64,000 nucleotides of DNA from Zygnema cylindricum (Eukaryota; Streptophyta; Zygnematophyceae; Zygnematales; Zygnemataceae), in the NCBI GenBank assembly GCA_037447655.1, contig JBBHKE010001980.1, positions 62,001 to 126,000 on the forward strand. Reading direction: 5' to 3'. Below the pieces are notes generated by a model. The model was not told where the DNA came from, did no database searches, and saw nothing but the letters and a program-made list of their open reading frames with translations. The translations under genes and the position numbers were made by a program. This document shows, piece after piece, positions 31,452 through 43,689 of the stretch (its first letter is position 1; each line of letters begins with the position of its first letter).

Positions 31452-32027
31452 CACCGCGAATCGATATTAGCGTTAGGAACTCAATATTGGCGCCCCCAAA
31501 TTTTGATTCCAAAACCCGAAATAGAATTGATAATACTAAATTTTCCTTTACGTTAATTACGGTTCTAGAGAATTAGCATTGGTAATAATAGTTTATGATA
31601 TTATTTAATAATGTGGTGAACGAACATGACAGTCCATACAAAATGGTACTTTGTTAAGTAAAAAAGTACGAATCATAGATTAAAATAATCGCGATCGTAT
31701 GTAAAACTACGCTCAAAATAAGCGACATTATAAGATCGTACCTATTTTAGTGTAAATATATGTGTGGCGTAATAATTATTCGCGCGAACACCCAAATTAG
31801 AGTTATGAAAAAATTGACGCGACAGTGTACGATTTGCCAGATTTTGTACTTTTACCTATTTTACTCTGAGGACCCTGATGACAGATCTGTCTAACCAAAA
31901 TTAGAATTATTGATCAATTAGTATTAAACATTCAAAAAAATAAAAAACTAAAATCGTAATTAGTATTGATAACGCTAATTATTTTTTAACACTAGTTATT
32001 TCTCAATGTTTATAACGATTCACGGTA
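31452..32027. mobile_element. Family A element, 576 bp
   Basis: CACCGCGAATCGATATTAGC at the left, AACGATTCACGGTA at the right, TA on both sides. It shares its interior (GGCGCCCCCAAATTTTG) with 49197-49759, defining a subfamily. Confidence 0.75.
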
Positions 32028-32049
32028 TAGCTGTCAGAAATTGTACATT

Positions 32050-32257
32050 TGAAGTATAATTTTGTACAAGCTACGTACCTTTAAGTTCAGATTTGACGGT
32101 CAATCCGTCGAACAAATTTGACTGTAGAAATATTGTAACGGCGGTTAAAAATGCGAACGTCGACCGTCATAAAAAAAAACAATTCACACGGCCGGCGCAG
32201 GTTTACTGTAACAAATATGCGGCAGCCACATATAAATAAAATGGTTGCGCGCAAGTA
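32050..32257. mobile_element. Fragment of a family F arm
   Basis: GACGGTCAATCCGTCGAACAA, AACGTCGACCGTCATAA and ACACGGCCGGCG follow the order of the F left arm at about 26960-27140, without the matching right arm. Confidence 0.6.
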
Positions 32258-34451
32258 CACTGCCAATCGTTATTAGTGTCAATAACTCTAATTTGGGTTA
32301 TTAACATTTTGATTTTTTTTCAAATAGGATACATGATTTTAATTTTTCCTTGATGATAATTAATGTAACGTATAAAACAGCGTAAAGCCCGAAAGTACAA
32401 TAAAATCTTAATAGTGTGGTGTATGGTTGATGTCAGACCGTACATAAATATACCTTTTCAAGTGAAAATTTACAGAAAATTAATTAAATCAGACGAGCAC
32501 GCATAGGAATGTGCGCTAAAAAAAATCGCTCAAAAAAACAGGATTAGTCTGACACGTAAACTAGTATGGCATGTACGAGTATTTTAAATTCGCAACGACG
32601 TAAGATTTCTAATATTTTGTACGGATACATATATTAATGTATATAATCGAACGACGAAATATTCCATTTTTTATGTTCCCAAATTAGTATAAACGCCGAA
32701 ATTAGAATCATAGTTCAAAAGTAGGCGTTTTTATGGTAGGCCTTTGGTAGGCGCACAAAACTTGGCACAAAAATCGCGCAGTGTAGGCATACTGTATGTG
32801 TGTGCGTTGTGCACACTCTTGTACGAACGTACGAATTTGACGTATCATAAAAGTATAGCGCACGTCGCCGGACGAAATTTTTTAGCGAACAGACACGGGA
32901 TGACATTCCGCGAGAAAACTGACCCAGAAAATAAAAAAAAACGCGAACGTAAGTTATATCGTAAATTGTGTTATGGGCTTTTCATTTGATCTTCTTAGAT
33001 CGCTACTTTGATCTGCGACCGTCCGATAGTCCAAATCTGACGGTTTAAATTTAAAATACCTCAAAACTCACGAAAAAATAAAATTTTGTCTGAATGTTTT
33101 TCAAAATTTAGACATGAAGTTAAATTCTCTATCGATCGATGTGCAACTCAACCCTGTTACTATTATATTTCATTTTACGACCAATACAATATAGGTCTTA
33201 AGGCCATATTGTATGTTTTGCGTACAATAAGCATATTGTATGGGCCTACTTTCACCTACCTTTGAACTATGATTAAAATACATCTTTTTTTTGAAAAATT
33301 TCAAATTCTTAATTAGCATCAATTACGGTAAGTTTTCTCCAAATTTTTGTTGAAACCACACAGCCTGAAAGAACGTTTCACCAGTGGTGTACTGGGTACT
33401 TCATATCTCGATAAATATTGATATATCAAAAATATTGAGCAAAGAGTGGGCCAATATATCGCTCCAGGACCAACAAAAATTATCACAATAATAGGTTGGT
33501 TGGTGAGGCTCCCTACAAGGTGTAGTGCCAAAATAAAGTTCAAAAAGTACAGAAGTAGCGCAAAGGGGGGCTTTTAAAAAAAAATGACAATCCATTCCAT
33601 ACCAGCATACGGAGGTATCACAATAGTTATCGATTCGACAACCTATCGTGATATATCCTAAATTTGTTGTGGTATTAGCATTAGGGGTATAAACCATACA
33701 GATATGTCACTACCACATTCGCAAGGTACCATTTTTCCTTAAAAGAGTTCGTCCAAGAAAACAAATATTGCGACAAGTTTTGATTTCTCTGATACCCAGT
33801 TAGGGAACTAAAAAATCTAGTTTTGTCATCCGAGTCCCCTATTTCCCAAAAACCTTAAAAACACTTTTTCTTTCCTTTGCCCGTAATTCCATGTAATTTA
33901 ACCGAGTCCTCTATTTAAAATAGTTCAAGATCTACAAAGCGTTGTTTAGAGAGTCGAAATGCACAATCATATTATCTCTTTGACCTATCCTAGCGAGAAA
34001 CCTCTTTCACTTTTATCAAATCAACTTGAAATGGACTGCTAAGACACAATTCTAACAAAACAAACAGAAGTACCTTTGTACGTTCGACAAACTGATACGA
34101 AGCTTCAGCTTTTCCAATGCACCAATTTATTTTGAATTGCATTTGTCCATACCTGTGCAAGAGTTCCCACTGATAGCCACACATTTGGGTGTCAATGGTA
34201 AAAAAAATATTTGATTTTAGGATCCTCGGGTTTCAATCGTCCTCGTTTTAGGACCAAAAAATGGTTCATATTGAAGTTCTCCATATGTGAAGTTAAAGAT
34301 AACCTCTAAGATGCCTAACCGATTGACCACAACTCCGTCGATGGACATAAGGTGATTATTTCAATTTTGATTTCCCAAGGAATCATGGTGAACATGCCAT
34401 CTTTTAAGGAAACATAAAAGGAAAAGTGTTTGTGATCAAGTCTCCACGAAT
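32258..34451. other. Element-derived spacer, no gene recognised
   Basis: Begins with a family A left end (CACTGCCAATCGTTATTAGTG) whose right end I cannot place. ATATCGATA-type family B words occur around 33400-33660. A minus-strand stretch near 34180 (HPNVWLSVGTLAQ followed by GTATGG) could be an exon, but nothing supports it further. Confidence 0.45.
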
Positions 34452-35196
34452 TCACGAGTGAACATGGTTGGATGCAGAGACCGCTTCAGAAATAAACGAG
34501 GCCACCATTTGTGGATCTTTCTTTATTTTGTCCGATGTTGTGACACCGCTTTAGACACCCACCACTGTTGGCCGTAAAAACCCAACTGCTTCCGCAACAT
34601 TACTAGGGTTCAAACCGCCTGCGAGAATCCATCCTTTGCTACTTGCTTCATAGGGAACTTGTAGATTTTCCCAGTCAAACTTCTCTCCACTGCCTAAAAC
34701 GAAGAAAAAATAACAGCAGGCATATCAACACCACAAGACATATTTCTCTTATACATATTTCTCTAATAGATTTCTCCACATATCTCCACACTTCACCACC
34801 TATTTTTACCGAGATTATACAAAAAGTATGTTGATGACTTTGCAATTTGATACCATAAATGCATATGACCGGCCAAATGCTGAACCGGTGTCATAAGGCT
34901 GCTACGTGCTGCAAAGAAATCGCAAACATTAAAGCTAGACATTTCTTGTCAAAAACACAAAGTGGACTTATAGCTCCAATATTAATACTCCTCATGTAGG
35001 GAGCAACAAACCTTCCCCCTTGAAGTCCATCCACAAGAACCCACTTGACTCGATCTCTATTTTCACGCAACGAAGGCATAGGTGTTTGAATCTCGCCATT
35101 CACATTTGCATGTAAAACATAAATAATTTGAAGGCTAGAAGGAAGTTGTGGTACGGCCAGCTTTGCATTATCTCCGTGGAGCTTTATACCATCCAT
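34452..35196 (-). pseudogene. Phosphoribosylanthranilate isomerase (tryptophan pathway), truncated and broken
   Basis: PRAI converts phosphoribosylanthranilate to CdRP in plastid tryptophan synthesis. Two exon-like blocks remain. Block 1 (35196-35012) reads GIKLHGDNAKLAVPQLP, IIYVLHANVNGE and VKWVLVDGLQGG; block 2 (34693-34452) reads SGEKFDWENLQVP, GWILAGGLNPSNVAEAV, SGVTTSDKIKKDPQM and ends VSASNHVHS then TGA. These are the C-terminal half of the (beta/alpha)8 barrel. A TAA at 34551-34553 replaces the first Ser of the conserved V-S-S-G phosphate loop, and the two blocks do not join in frame across a GT-AG intron. The N-terminal exons, with the catalytic Cys region, are absent: the LTR array starts 260 bp upstream. 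Confidence 0.85.
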
Positions 35197-35458
35197 TTGA
35201 CAACCACATTTTAAGGAGGAATAAGCACAAATTGTGCCGAATTCAGAAAAAAATAAAACTTAAAGTAGAGAACGGAGAGACGGAGTATAGAGAAACAGAG
35301 AATATCAGAGAAACTATTAAAAGAGAAAAACAGAGAAAACCTTCACAGAGAAAAATAAGCGTACAGGCGAGCTGCCAATGGCATTGCAAGAGTTTTTTGG
35401 GCACGCAATAAGCACTAGACCACAAATAATAAGGCTCGTGAACAACAAGCCTAGAGGT

Positions 35459-36205
35459 TGTTACGTTATTGTGCGAATATGAAAAGATGACGAAATCGCG
35501 TGGAGTTTTGTTTTGAGGAGTTTTGGCAATTCTGTTAATGAGAGGGGGATTGTTAGATTAATTGTGAATCGCGCAAAGTGACGCTTCAATGAATCGCAAT
35601 GTATATCGCGTTAGCGCACGAAGTGCTTGACTTGAATTCGCGAGTACACACTTTGTGTACGTTTGGATTTTTTTGTCCTTTTGGAGTATCGAGGTTTGGC
35701 GAAGAAACGTTCGACCTCGTTTCGCGCCTACATGTACTTTTGGAGTTTGGTACCTTCGGAGTAAATGTTGTTTGGCGCCGAAATGTACGACTTCGTTTCA
35801 CGTCACTTTTATTTCGCATGGCTTTTGTTTATATGCGACTTTTGTTTCGCGTGGCTTTTGTTTACATGCGCAGGTGTTTGATTTTGCGTGCAGGTGTGTT
35901 CGTGAAGCGACACGTGTAAAGTCAACTTTTGGAGTTAGTCGTTTCGAAGGAAGAAAGCGCGTACGCCTTCTTTCGTGGAACTTTCATTGCAGTGTGCCAC
36001 AGTTAGCTAGGGATAGACTTCGTCGCTACAGTAAGTCTTGCTTGTCTTAGCTTGTTGTCTCTTAGTGTAGAGTTGCAAGTATATATGCAGCATTGTTCAG
36101 CTGCACAGTTATCCTTGGTTTACCTTTTGATCAATTGAGAGGAGTAAAGATATAGATCCTTTGTGATCAGTTAAAAGAGAGAGGAAGATCCTTAGTGATC
36201 GATTA

Positions 36206-36236
<31 letters not shown>

Positions 36237-36541
36237 CCTTGTGTGGTCAATTAAGAGAGAGCAGATCCTTTGTGGTCATTTAGGAGTTGTTCAGGATCCT
36301 TAGTGATCCATTTGGAGAAAAGAGGTTGTGATCATTATTGAGTGATCTTTTAAGAGTGAAGAGTTTATCTTTGAAGAGAGAAGAAGAGGAGAGAAGAGTG
36401 ATGTAAAGAGGCTTCGGCCAGAAATACTTAAATATCTTTTTGGCCGATTATCCTCTTGCTTTTCATGAGCTTCCGCTGTGTAATGTTTTATGGTTTTTTG
36501 AGCATTTATTTTGAGTGGGTATTTTATTCTAAGATCCAACA
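35459..36541 (+). repeat. LTR 1 of the array
   Basis: Starts TGTTACGTTATTGTGCG and ends AAGATCCAACA. Contains a GA run near 36206-36231 and repeated GATCCTT(T/A)GTGATC blocks near the 3' end. More diverged at its 5' end than LTRs 2 and 3. Confidence 0.9.
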
Positions 36542-38992
36542 ATTGGTATCGGAGCAGGTTATGCTTCAGTTTACAAGAGACGTGTAAGCTATGAGAAGGA
36601 AGAGTGAATTCAGTTTCGAGGTGCTCAGTTTGAAGGTTCTCTTCCGCTGGACCCTTCAGGTTTGGGAAAATTTGCAATTCGGATGTTTGGCTACGAAATT
36701 CCGTGGATGAGTTGATGTAATTTATGAAGAAGAAAAAGAGGAGATATCGGATTCTTGTTCCGGTTTGAAAGAAGATAATATTAGAGATGAAGTGGAGAAA
36801 GAGAGAGGTTGGTGTATAGGGAAAAAGAAGAGGATTAATATTTCCCCCGTGGTGGCTTCGACGTTCGTTTGGATAAACCATTCAGTTTTTATTTGAGGTT
36901 TATTTGAGGAAGAATCTCGGATGTATGGAGTCCCGAGTAATTTGGAAGATCAATTTCTGGAAGTGTTCGACAAATTGATGTCGTATATTGATGCGTGATT
37001 GCAATCTGAATGTTTCGGATTCCTATTTTAATGGAGATGGAGATGAGAGTGGAGGAGACGAGTATGTGAAGAAAGAGAAGGGGAAATTGTCACGTATACT
37101 TTTGAGGAGGAGAGGTGACATTTATGGAGTTTGAGGACATATTATTCCTCAATGTTACTTGATATATTTTTGAGGAAGAGGTCGTGCAAGATGCGACCGA
37201 GGCGCAGTATTGTCCGCGACCATGTTGATGATTTTGAATTTGGAAATTATGTCAATTATGGGAATGATACCGACGACGGATTATTATTTTCGATTTGTAT
37301 TTATTTGATGAAAGAGGAGAAAGAGAAGGGGAAAGTGTTACTTTGAAATTTTGAGGACTATTGTTGACATTTACGGAGTTTGGGGATATATTGTTCCTCA
37401 ATGTTACTTCAATTATTTCGGTGGAGGAAGAGGTCGTGCAAGAGGCGACCAAGGCGATCGCGTTGTAGGCCGCCGCCTTGATTGGTGGTTATGAATTTGG
37501 AATTTATTTCGATTATGGAAATGATTGATTCGGTGAGTGGAGAAAAAGATCGGATGGAAATTTTGACCTCAATGAGGAGAGTGAAATTCATGATTTTTGT
37601 CCATTAAGGATTCCTAATTAGTGGAGAAATCGCATATCCATTTTTGGTTTGAATATTTGAAGGAAAATGTTGACATTAAGAGTGACATTGAATTTGAAAT
37701 TGATGATTGCTGTGATGAGAATTTTAATTCCCGAGTATTCTTGAATTCTCGGAAATTTCAAGGTTTTAATTTGAGTTCACAACTAAGCTTTTACAAGAAG
37801 ATTTGGAGGAAGAGAAAGATGATGTTATATTGTTCAAATGAGTTTTAAGTTATGAGGGGGAAGAGGCCAAATAAGCTTTCTTATTTTTGGCAAGGAGAAA
37901 TGGATTCAAACTCGCATCGTTCTATTTCAGATGTGAGAGAAATCAACTTTATCTGTTGATCATTTTGTGTGCGAGAATGCTGCTAGAAGCCCATAGTCGT
38001 TTTCTGAATTAAGAGGATGGGAAACGATAGTGGAGGCGGTAGAAGAGAAGAGAATTGAGGAAGAAAAATGAGAGTGAATTGGAAAGCGAGACGTTCGTTT
38101 TTTCGGCGTCAAGAAACAAAGCGGAATTGAAATTATTTTCGTGCGTGGGTGCAATTTTTGTACGCATACATTTGTAATTATTTTGACGTGGAGATTTGTG
38201 TCGGTTGGAAGTCCGAGAGGATATTTCAATTAAAACCTCCTAAAATAGAGTTGCGGTTAACCGCTATGTGGATTGGTAAAGGTGTTGTGGAGATTTAGAT
38301 TTTCACAATCTTATTACGGCGTACTTATGAAAGGACGTAAGTATGTACTTTTGAGTTAGAAGATTACCGGATATTTTGGCGATCTTTATTTTGTGTCGTC
38401 TGCGTGTATATCGTCAGGTGGCGTCAAGCCGTTATGGTACAGTGTCCGTAATATGTGACATCATTTTTTTTTGGTCCACGAAAAGTGAAGTAATGAAAGA
38501 TGATGCCGGATATTCAGACGGTCGTTTTGGTCGTCGTCATATATTGGCAAACAAAGAGTTATTCTATGACGGTCAAGCAAATCTTTCAATATATTTTTTT
38601 GTTACGATTGATTTGGGACACGTCTTGTGATTGGTGAAAATTCATTGGATGGCGTTGATTAGAGCGGCAATTTTCGACCTTGGTTTCGAAAATTCAACGG
38701 CCGGTTACGTATTAATTTGGAGCGGCAGTCGATTATTGTTTGACGATGTTCGAACAAATGAAGAAGTGCCACGTGGAAATTTTGTGTATGATTACGCAAT
38801 CATTTATTTTACCTTTTGAGGAGTGAGCGACTGAAATTGGATTTTGGTTACGCTTTGAGGAGATTCTCGCAGTACAAAGGAGAATCTTGGACTTTTGCGT
38901 CAATCGGCAGATTGACCGGTGTCGCGTTTGTCCGTTGATATTTATTTTGGAAGAATTTGGAGTTCGACGATTCCCACAATAAAGAGGGGGAT

Positions 38993-40039
38993 TGTTACGT
39001 TATTTTGCGAATCGTCAAAGAGGACGAAATCGCGTGGAGTTTTGTTTCGAGGTGTTTTGGCGATTCTGCCAATGAGAGGGGGATTGTTAGATTCATTGTT
39101 GAATCGCGCGAAGTGACGCTTCGCGTGTACTTATTGAAATGGAGATGTTTCGTGCGAGTACTTCGCACGATTGGATTTGTGACGGTTTGATTCGGACGTC
39201 ACTTATATATTGGTTTGGCGGCGAAACGTACGACATCGTTTCGCGCCTACATGTACTTTTCGAGTTTGGTACCTTCGGAGTAAATGTTGTTTGGCGCCGA
39301 AACGTACGACTTCGTTTCGCGTCAACATTTCATGAGTCAGCGAACGAAATGTACGATTTCGTTTCGCGTCACTTTTGTTTTACGTACAGGTGAGTTATTT
39401 CGTGTGCAGGTGCTTATTTCGTGCGCACGCACGAAACTTCTCTTTTGGAGTTTCGCGTTTTCGAAGAAGAAGGCGTGTACGCTTTCCTTCGTGGAAGCTT
39501 CCTTTCAGCGTTTTCTGGAAGGAGACATTTTCAGGAAGGAGATTGGAGTTTACCGCCTTGCTAGTTTGCTTTCTTTGTAAGCAAGTTAGAGAGGCTATTT
39601 AGGCAGCGTAGTTTAGCTGCAGAATTATCCTTGTATTAGCTTTGGATCAACTGAAGAGAAAAGATGTAGATCTTTTGTGATCAGTTAAGAGAGAGAGGAA
39701 GATCCTTTGTGATCGTTTAAGAGAAAGAGAGAAAGACCCTTGTGGTAAATTAAGAGAGATCAGATCCTTTGTGGTCAACTAAGAGGTAATGAGGATCCCT
39801 AGTGATCCATTTGGAGAAAAGAGGTTGTGATCATTATTGAGTGATCTTTTAAGAGTGTAGAGTTTATCTTTGAAGAGAGAAGAAGAGGAGAGAAGAGTTG
39901 ATGTAAAGAGGCTTCGGCCAGAAACACTTAAATATCTTTTTGGCCGATTATCCTCTTGTATTTTATGAGCTTCCGCTGTGTAATGTTTTATGTTTTTGAG
40001 CATTTATTTTGAGTGGGTATTTTATTTTAAGATCCAACA
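38993..40039 (+). repeat. LTR 2 of the array
   Basis: Starts TGTTACGTTATTTTGCG after AAAGAGGGGGAT and ends AAGATCCAACA, followed by TTGGTATCAGAGC. Confidence 0.92.
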
Positions 40040-42638
40040 ATTGGTATCAGAGCAGGTTATGCTTCAGTTGAGAGATGTGTAAGCAATGAGAGGAAGAGTG
40101 AATTCAGTTTCGAAGGTTTTCAGTTTGAAGGTTCCCTTCCGCCGGACATTTTCAAGTTCGGGAAAATTTGCAATTCGGATGCTCGGCTCCGAAATTCCGT
40201 GGATGAATTGATGAAAGTTATGAGGAAGAAGAAGAATACAGATACACCTTCTTCTATGCCTACTTGTGAGAGAGAATTCAGTTTTGTTCGGTACTCAATG
40301 TGAGGGTAATCGGAACATGGAGGAGAAAGTTGAAAAAAATGATATTTTGATGCGTTATGTAGTTTCTCAACTTCCAAGTGATAGAAGGGAAGAGAATCAC
40401 TTTCAGTTGTCGATCCGTTCAGTGGAGGAGCGGATGAGTTAGAGAAAAGAGGAGGATGATTGAATTGACGAAGACGAAGAAGGAGAAAAAGAGGAAAAAT
40501 CGGATTCTTGTTCCGGTTTGAAAGAAAAAAAAAAATGAGTTCAGATGGAGGTAGAGAGTGTTTATTCTCTCGGAAGGAAGAAGAGTACTCCTTCCCTCTT
40601 TGCGGTTTCGACGTTCGTTCGGAGAAACCATTCAAATTCTTGAGTTTTATTTGAGGAAGAATCTCGGATGTATGGAGTCCCGAGTACTTTGGAAGATCAA
40701 TTTCCGAAATTGTTTGACAAATTGATGTGATATATTGATGCGTGATTGCAATCCGAATCGAGAGGATAAAGAGGAGAAAATAGGAAGAATCATCTGCCGG
40801 ATAATTCAGATTTCTATTTTATGTGGAGATGGAGATGAGAGTGGAGGAGACGATGATAAGAAGAAAGATATATGATGGAAGAGGAGAAAGAGAAGGGACA
40901 ATTGTCACTTTGAATTCCGAGGAGGAGAGGTGACATTGGAGTTTGAGGAAATATTATTCCTCAATGTTACTTGATTTATTTTTGGGAAAGGGTCGTGTAA
41001 GAAGTGACCAAAGCGATTGCGGTATTGACCGCGACCGTGTTGATGATTTTCAATTTGGAAATTATGTCGATTATGGAAATGATACCAACGACATATTCCA
41101 GATCTTTATTTTGATGATTGATTCGATAAGTGGAGAATGAAGATTAAGAGAAAATTTTGATTTTTATGAGGATTTCAAATTTTATGATTTCTCGGACATT
41201 GCGGATTTGGAATTGGAGAAAACAACTGCAAGTCTATATTTGGAAGAGAAAATTGAAGAGAAATGTTGACATGAAGAGTTACATTGAAATTTACATTTAT
41301 GATTCCGCCTTGATTGGTGGTTATGAATTTGGAATTTATTTCGATTATGGAAATGATTGATTCGGTGAGTGGAGAAAAAGATCGGATGGAAATTTTGATC
41401 TTAATGAGGAGAGTAAAATTTATGATTTCTTGTCCATTGCGGATTCCGAATTAGAGGAGAAACCGTATGTCCATTTTCGGTTTGAATAAATGAAGGAAAA
41501 TGTTGACATTAAGAAAGACATTGAATTTGAAACGATGATTGGAGTGATTGAATTTTTAATTCCCGAGTGATTTTGAATTGCTCGAAATTTAAAGGGTTTT
41601 AAATTGAGTTTACAATTAAGCTTCAACGTTGTGGAATTGGAGGAAGAAAAAGAAAAAATGTTTGAATGAGTTTTTGTATTATGAGGGGGAAGAAGCCAAA
41701 TAAGTTTTCTTATTTTCGGCAAGGAGAAATGGTTTCAAACTCACGTCATTCTATTTCGGATGTGAGAGAAATCAACTATATTTATTGACTATTGTGTGCG
41801 AGAATACTGCTTGGAGCCCACATTCGTATTTCGAATTAAGAGGATTCGGAAAGTGAGAAACGATAATGGAGGCGACAAAAGAGGAGAGAATTGAGAAGAA
41901 GAAAAACATAGGAGTTAATTTGAGTCGTTTTCGACGTCGAGTGATAAAGAGAAAGTGGAGTTATATTTTCTTGCGTGCGTGCGACTTGGTGGAGTGGCAG
42001 GCTATTTGTACGGTGGCAAGATAAAGAGGAGTTCCAATTTAAGTTTGGATAATGCGTCGGTTGCAAGTCCGAGAGGGGGTCATGTTAAAGCCTCCTAAAA
42101 TAAAGTGACGGTTGTCGGAACACCATATGGTGATGAAAGCGTTGTGGAGATTTAGATTTTTTCACAATCTGATTATGGCTTACTTGTGAAAAGACGCGAG
42201 GAGTTATTCTATGACGGTCAAGCAAATCTTTCAATATATTTTTTTTGTTACGATTGAATTGGGACACGTCTTGTGATTGGTGAAAATTCATTGGATGGCG
42301 TTGATTAGAGCGGCAATTTTCGACCTTGGTTTCGAAAATTCAACGGCCGGTTACGAATTAATTTGGAGCGGCAGTCGATTATTGTTTGACGATGTTCGAA
42401 CAAATGAAGAAGTGCCACGCGGAAATTTTGTGTTTGATTACGCAATCATTTATTTTACCTTTTGAGGAGTGAGCGACCGAAATTGGATTTTGGTTACGCT
42501 TTGAGGAGATTCTCGCAGTACAAAGGAGAATCTTGGACTTTTGCGTAAATCGGCAGATTGACCGGTGTCGCCTTTGTCCGTTGATATTTATTTTGGAAGA
42601 ATTTGGAGTTCGACGATTCCCACAATAAAGAGGGGGAT

Positions 42639-43689
42639 TGTTACGTTATTTTGCGAATCGTCAAAGAGGACGAAATCGCGTGGAGTTCTGTTTCGAGGTG
42701 TTTTGGCGATTCTGCCAATGAGAGGGGGATTGTTAGATTCATTGTTGAATCGCGCGAAGTGACGCTTCGCATATACTTATTCAAATGGAGATGTTTCGTG
42801 CGAGTACTTCGCACGATTGGATTTGTGACGGTTTGATTCGGACGTCACTTATATATTGGATTGGCAGCGAAACGTACGACCTCGTTACGCACCTACATGT
42901 ACTTTTCGAGTTTGGTACCTTTGGAGTAAATGTTGTTTGGCGCCGAAACGTACGACTTTGTTTCGCGTCAATATTTGATGAGTCAGCGAACGAAATGTAC
43001 GATTTCGTTTCGCGTGACTTTTGTTTTGCGTGCGCAGGTGTTTGATTTTGCGTGCAGGTTTGTTCGTGAAGCGACACGTGTAAAGTCAACTTTTGGAGTT
43101 AGTCGTTTCGAAGGAAGAAGCGCGTGCGCCTTCCTTCGTGGAACTTTCATTGCAGTGTGCGACAGTTAGCTAGGGACAGACTTCGTCGCTACGCTAAGTC
43201 TTGCTTGTCTTACCTTGTTGTCTCTTAGTGTAGAGTTGCAAGTATATAGGCAGCAGAGTTCAGCTGCAGAGTTATCCTTGTATTAGCTTTGGATCAACTG
43301 ATGAGAAAAGATGTAGATCCTTTGTGATCAATTAAGAGAGAGGGGAAGATCCTTTGTGATCGATTAAGAGAGAGAGAGAAAGACCCTTTGTGGTCGATTA
43401 AGAGAGGGCAGATCCTTTGTGGTCAATTAAGAGGTGTTGAGGATCCTTCGTGATCCATTTGGAGAAAAGAGGTTTTACGGAGTGTGATCATTATTGAGTG
43501 ATCCTTTAAGACTGAAGAGAGAGAGAGAAGAGGAGAAGAGAAGAGCCGGTGTAAAGAGGCTTCGGCCAGAAACACATATAAATCTTTTGGCTGAATATTC
43601 CTCTTGTCTTTTATGAGCTTCCGCTGTGTTAATGTTTTATGTTTTTTGAGCATTTATTTTGAGTGAGTAATTTTATTTAAGATCCAACA
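42639..43689 (+). repeat. LTR 3 of the array, mosaic
   Basis: Its first 350 bp or so follow LTR 2 nearly base for base. The middle (TTTGATTTTGCGTGCAGG, GTTAGTCGTTTCGAAGG) follows LTR 1, and the later TCCTTGTATTAGCTTTGGAT follows LTR 2 again. It ends directly against P450 codons at 43690. Confidence 0.9.

Larger units (their letters stand above)
35459..43689 (+). mobile_element. Three-LTR array of a non-autonomous LTR retrotransposon
   Basis: LTRs at 35459-36541, 38993-40039 and 42639-43689 (TGTTACG...CCAACA). Each of the first two is followed by a primer-binding site complementary to initiator tRNA-Met (TGGTATCGGAGC at 36544; TGGTATCAGAGC at 40042), and the last two are preceded by a polypurine tract (AAAGAGGGGGA). 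Internal regions of 2.45 and 2.6 kb hold no recognisable gag or pol. Five bases flanking the array do not match (GAGGT and TTCAA). The left flank is the PRAI pseudogene and the right flank the P450 pseudogene. Confidence 0.92.

Noticed and set aside
33990-34184. Possible exon reading HPNVWLSVGTLAQ before GTATGG
   Set aside because: A single short stretch with a plausible donor but no matching acceptor, partner exon or recognised family.
36300-40635. Minus-strand frames of 170-190 codons in the LTR array
   Set aside because: They are antisense to the LTR and leader and resemble no protein; the array's polarity is set by the primer site and polypurine tract on the plus strand.
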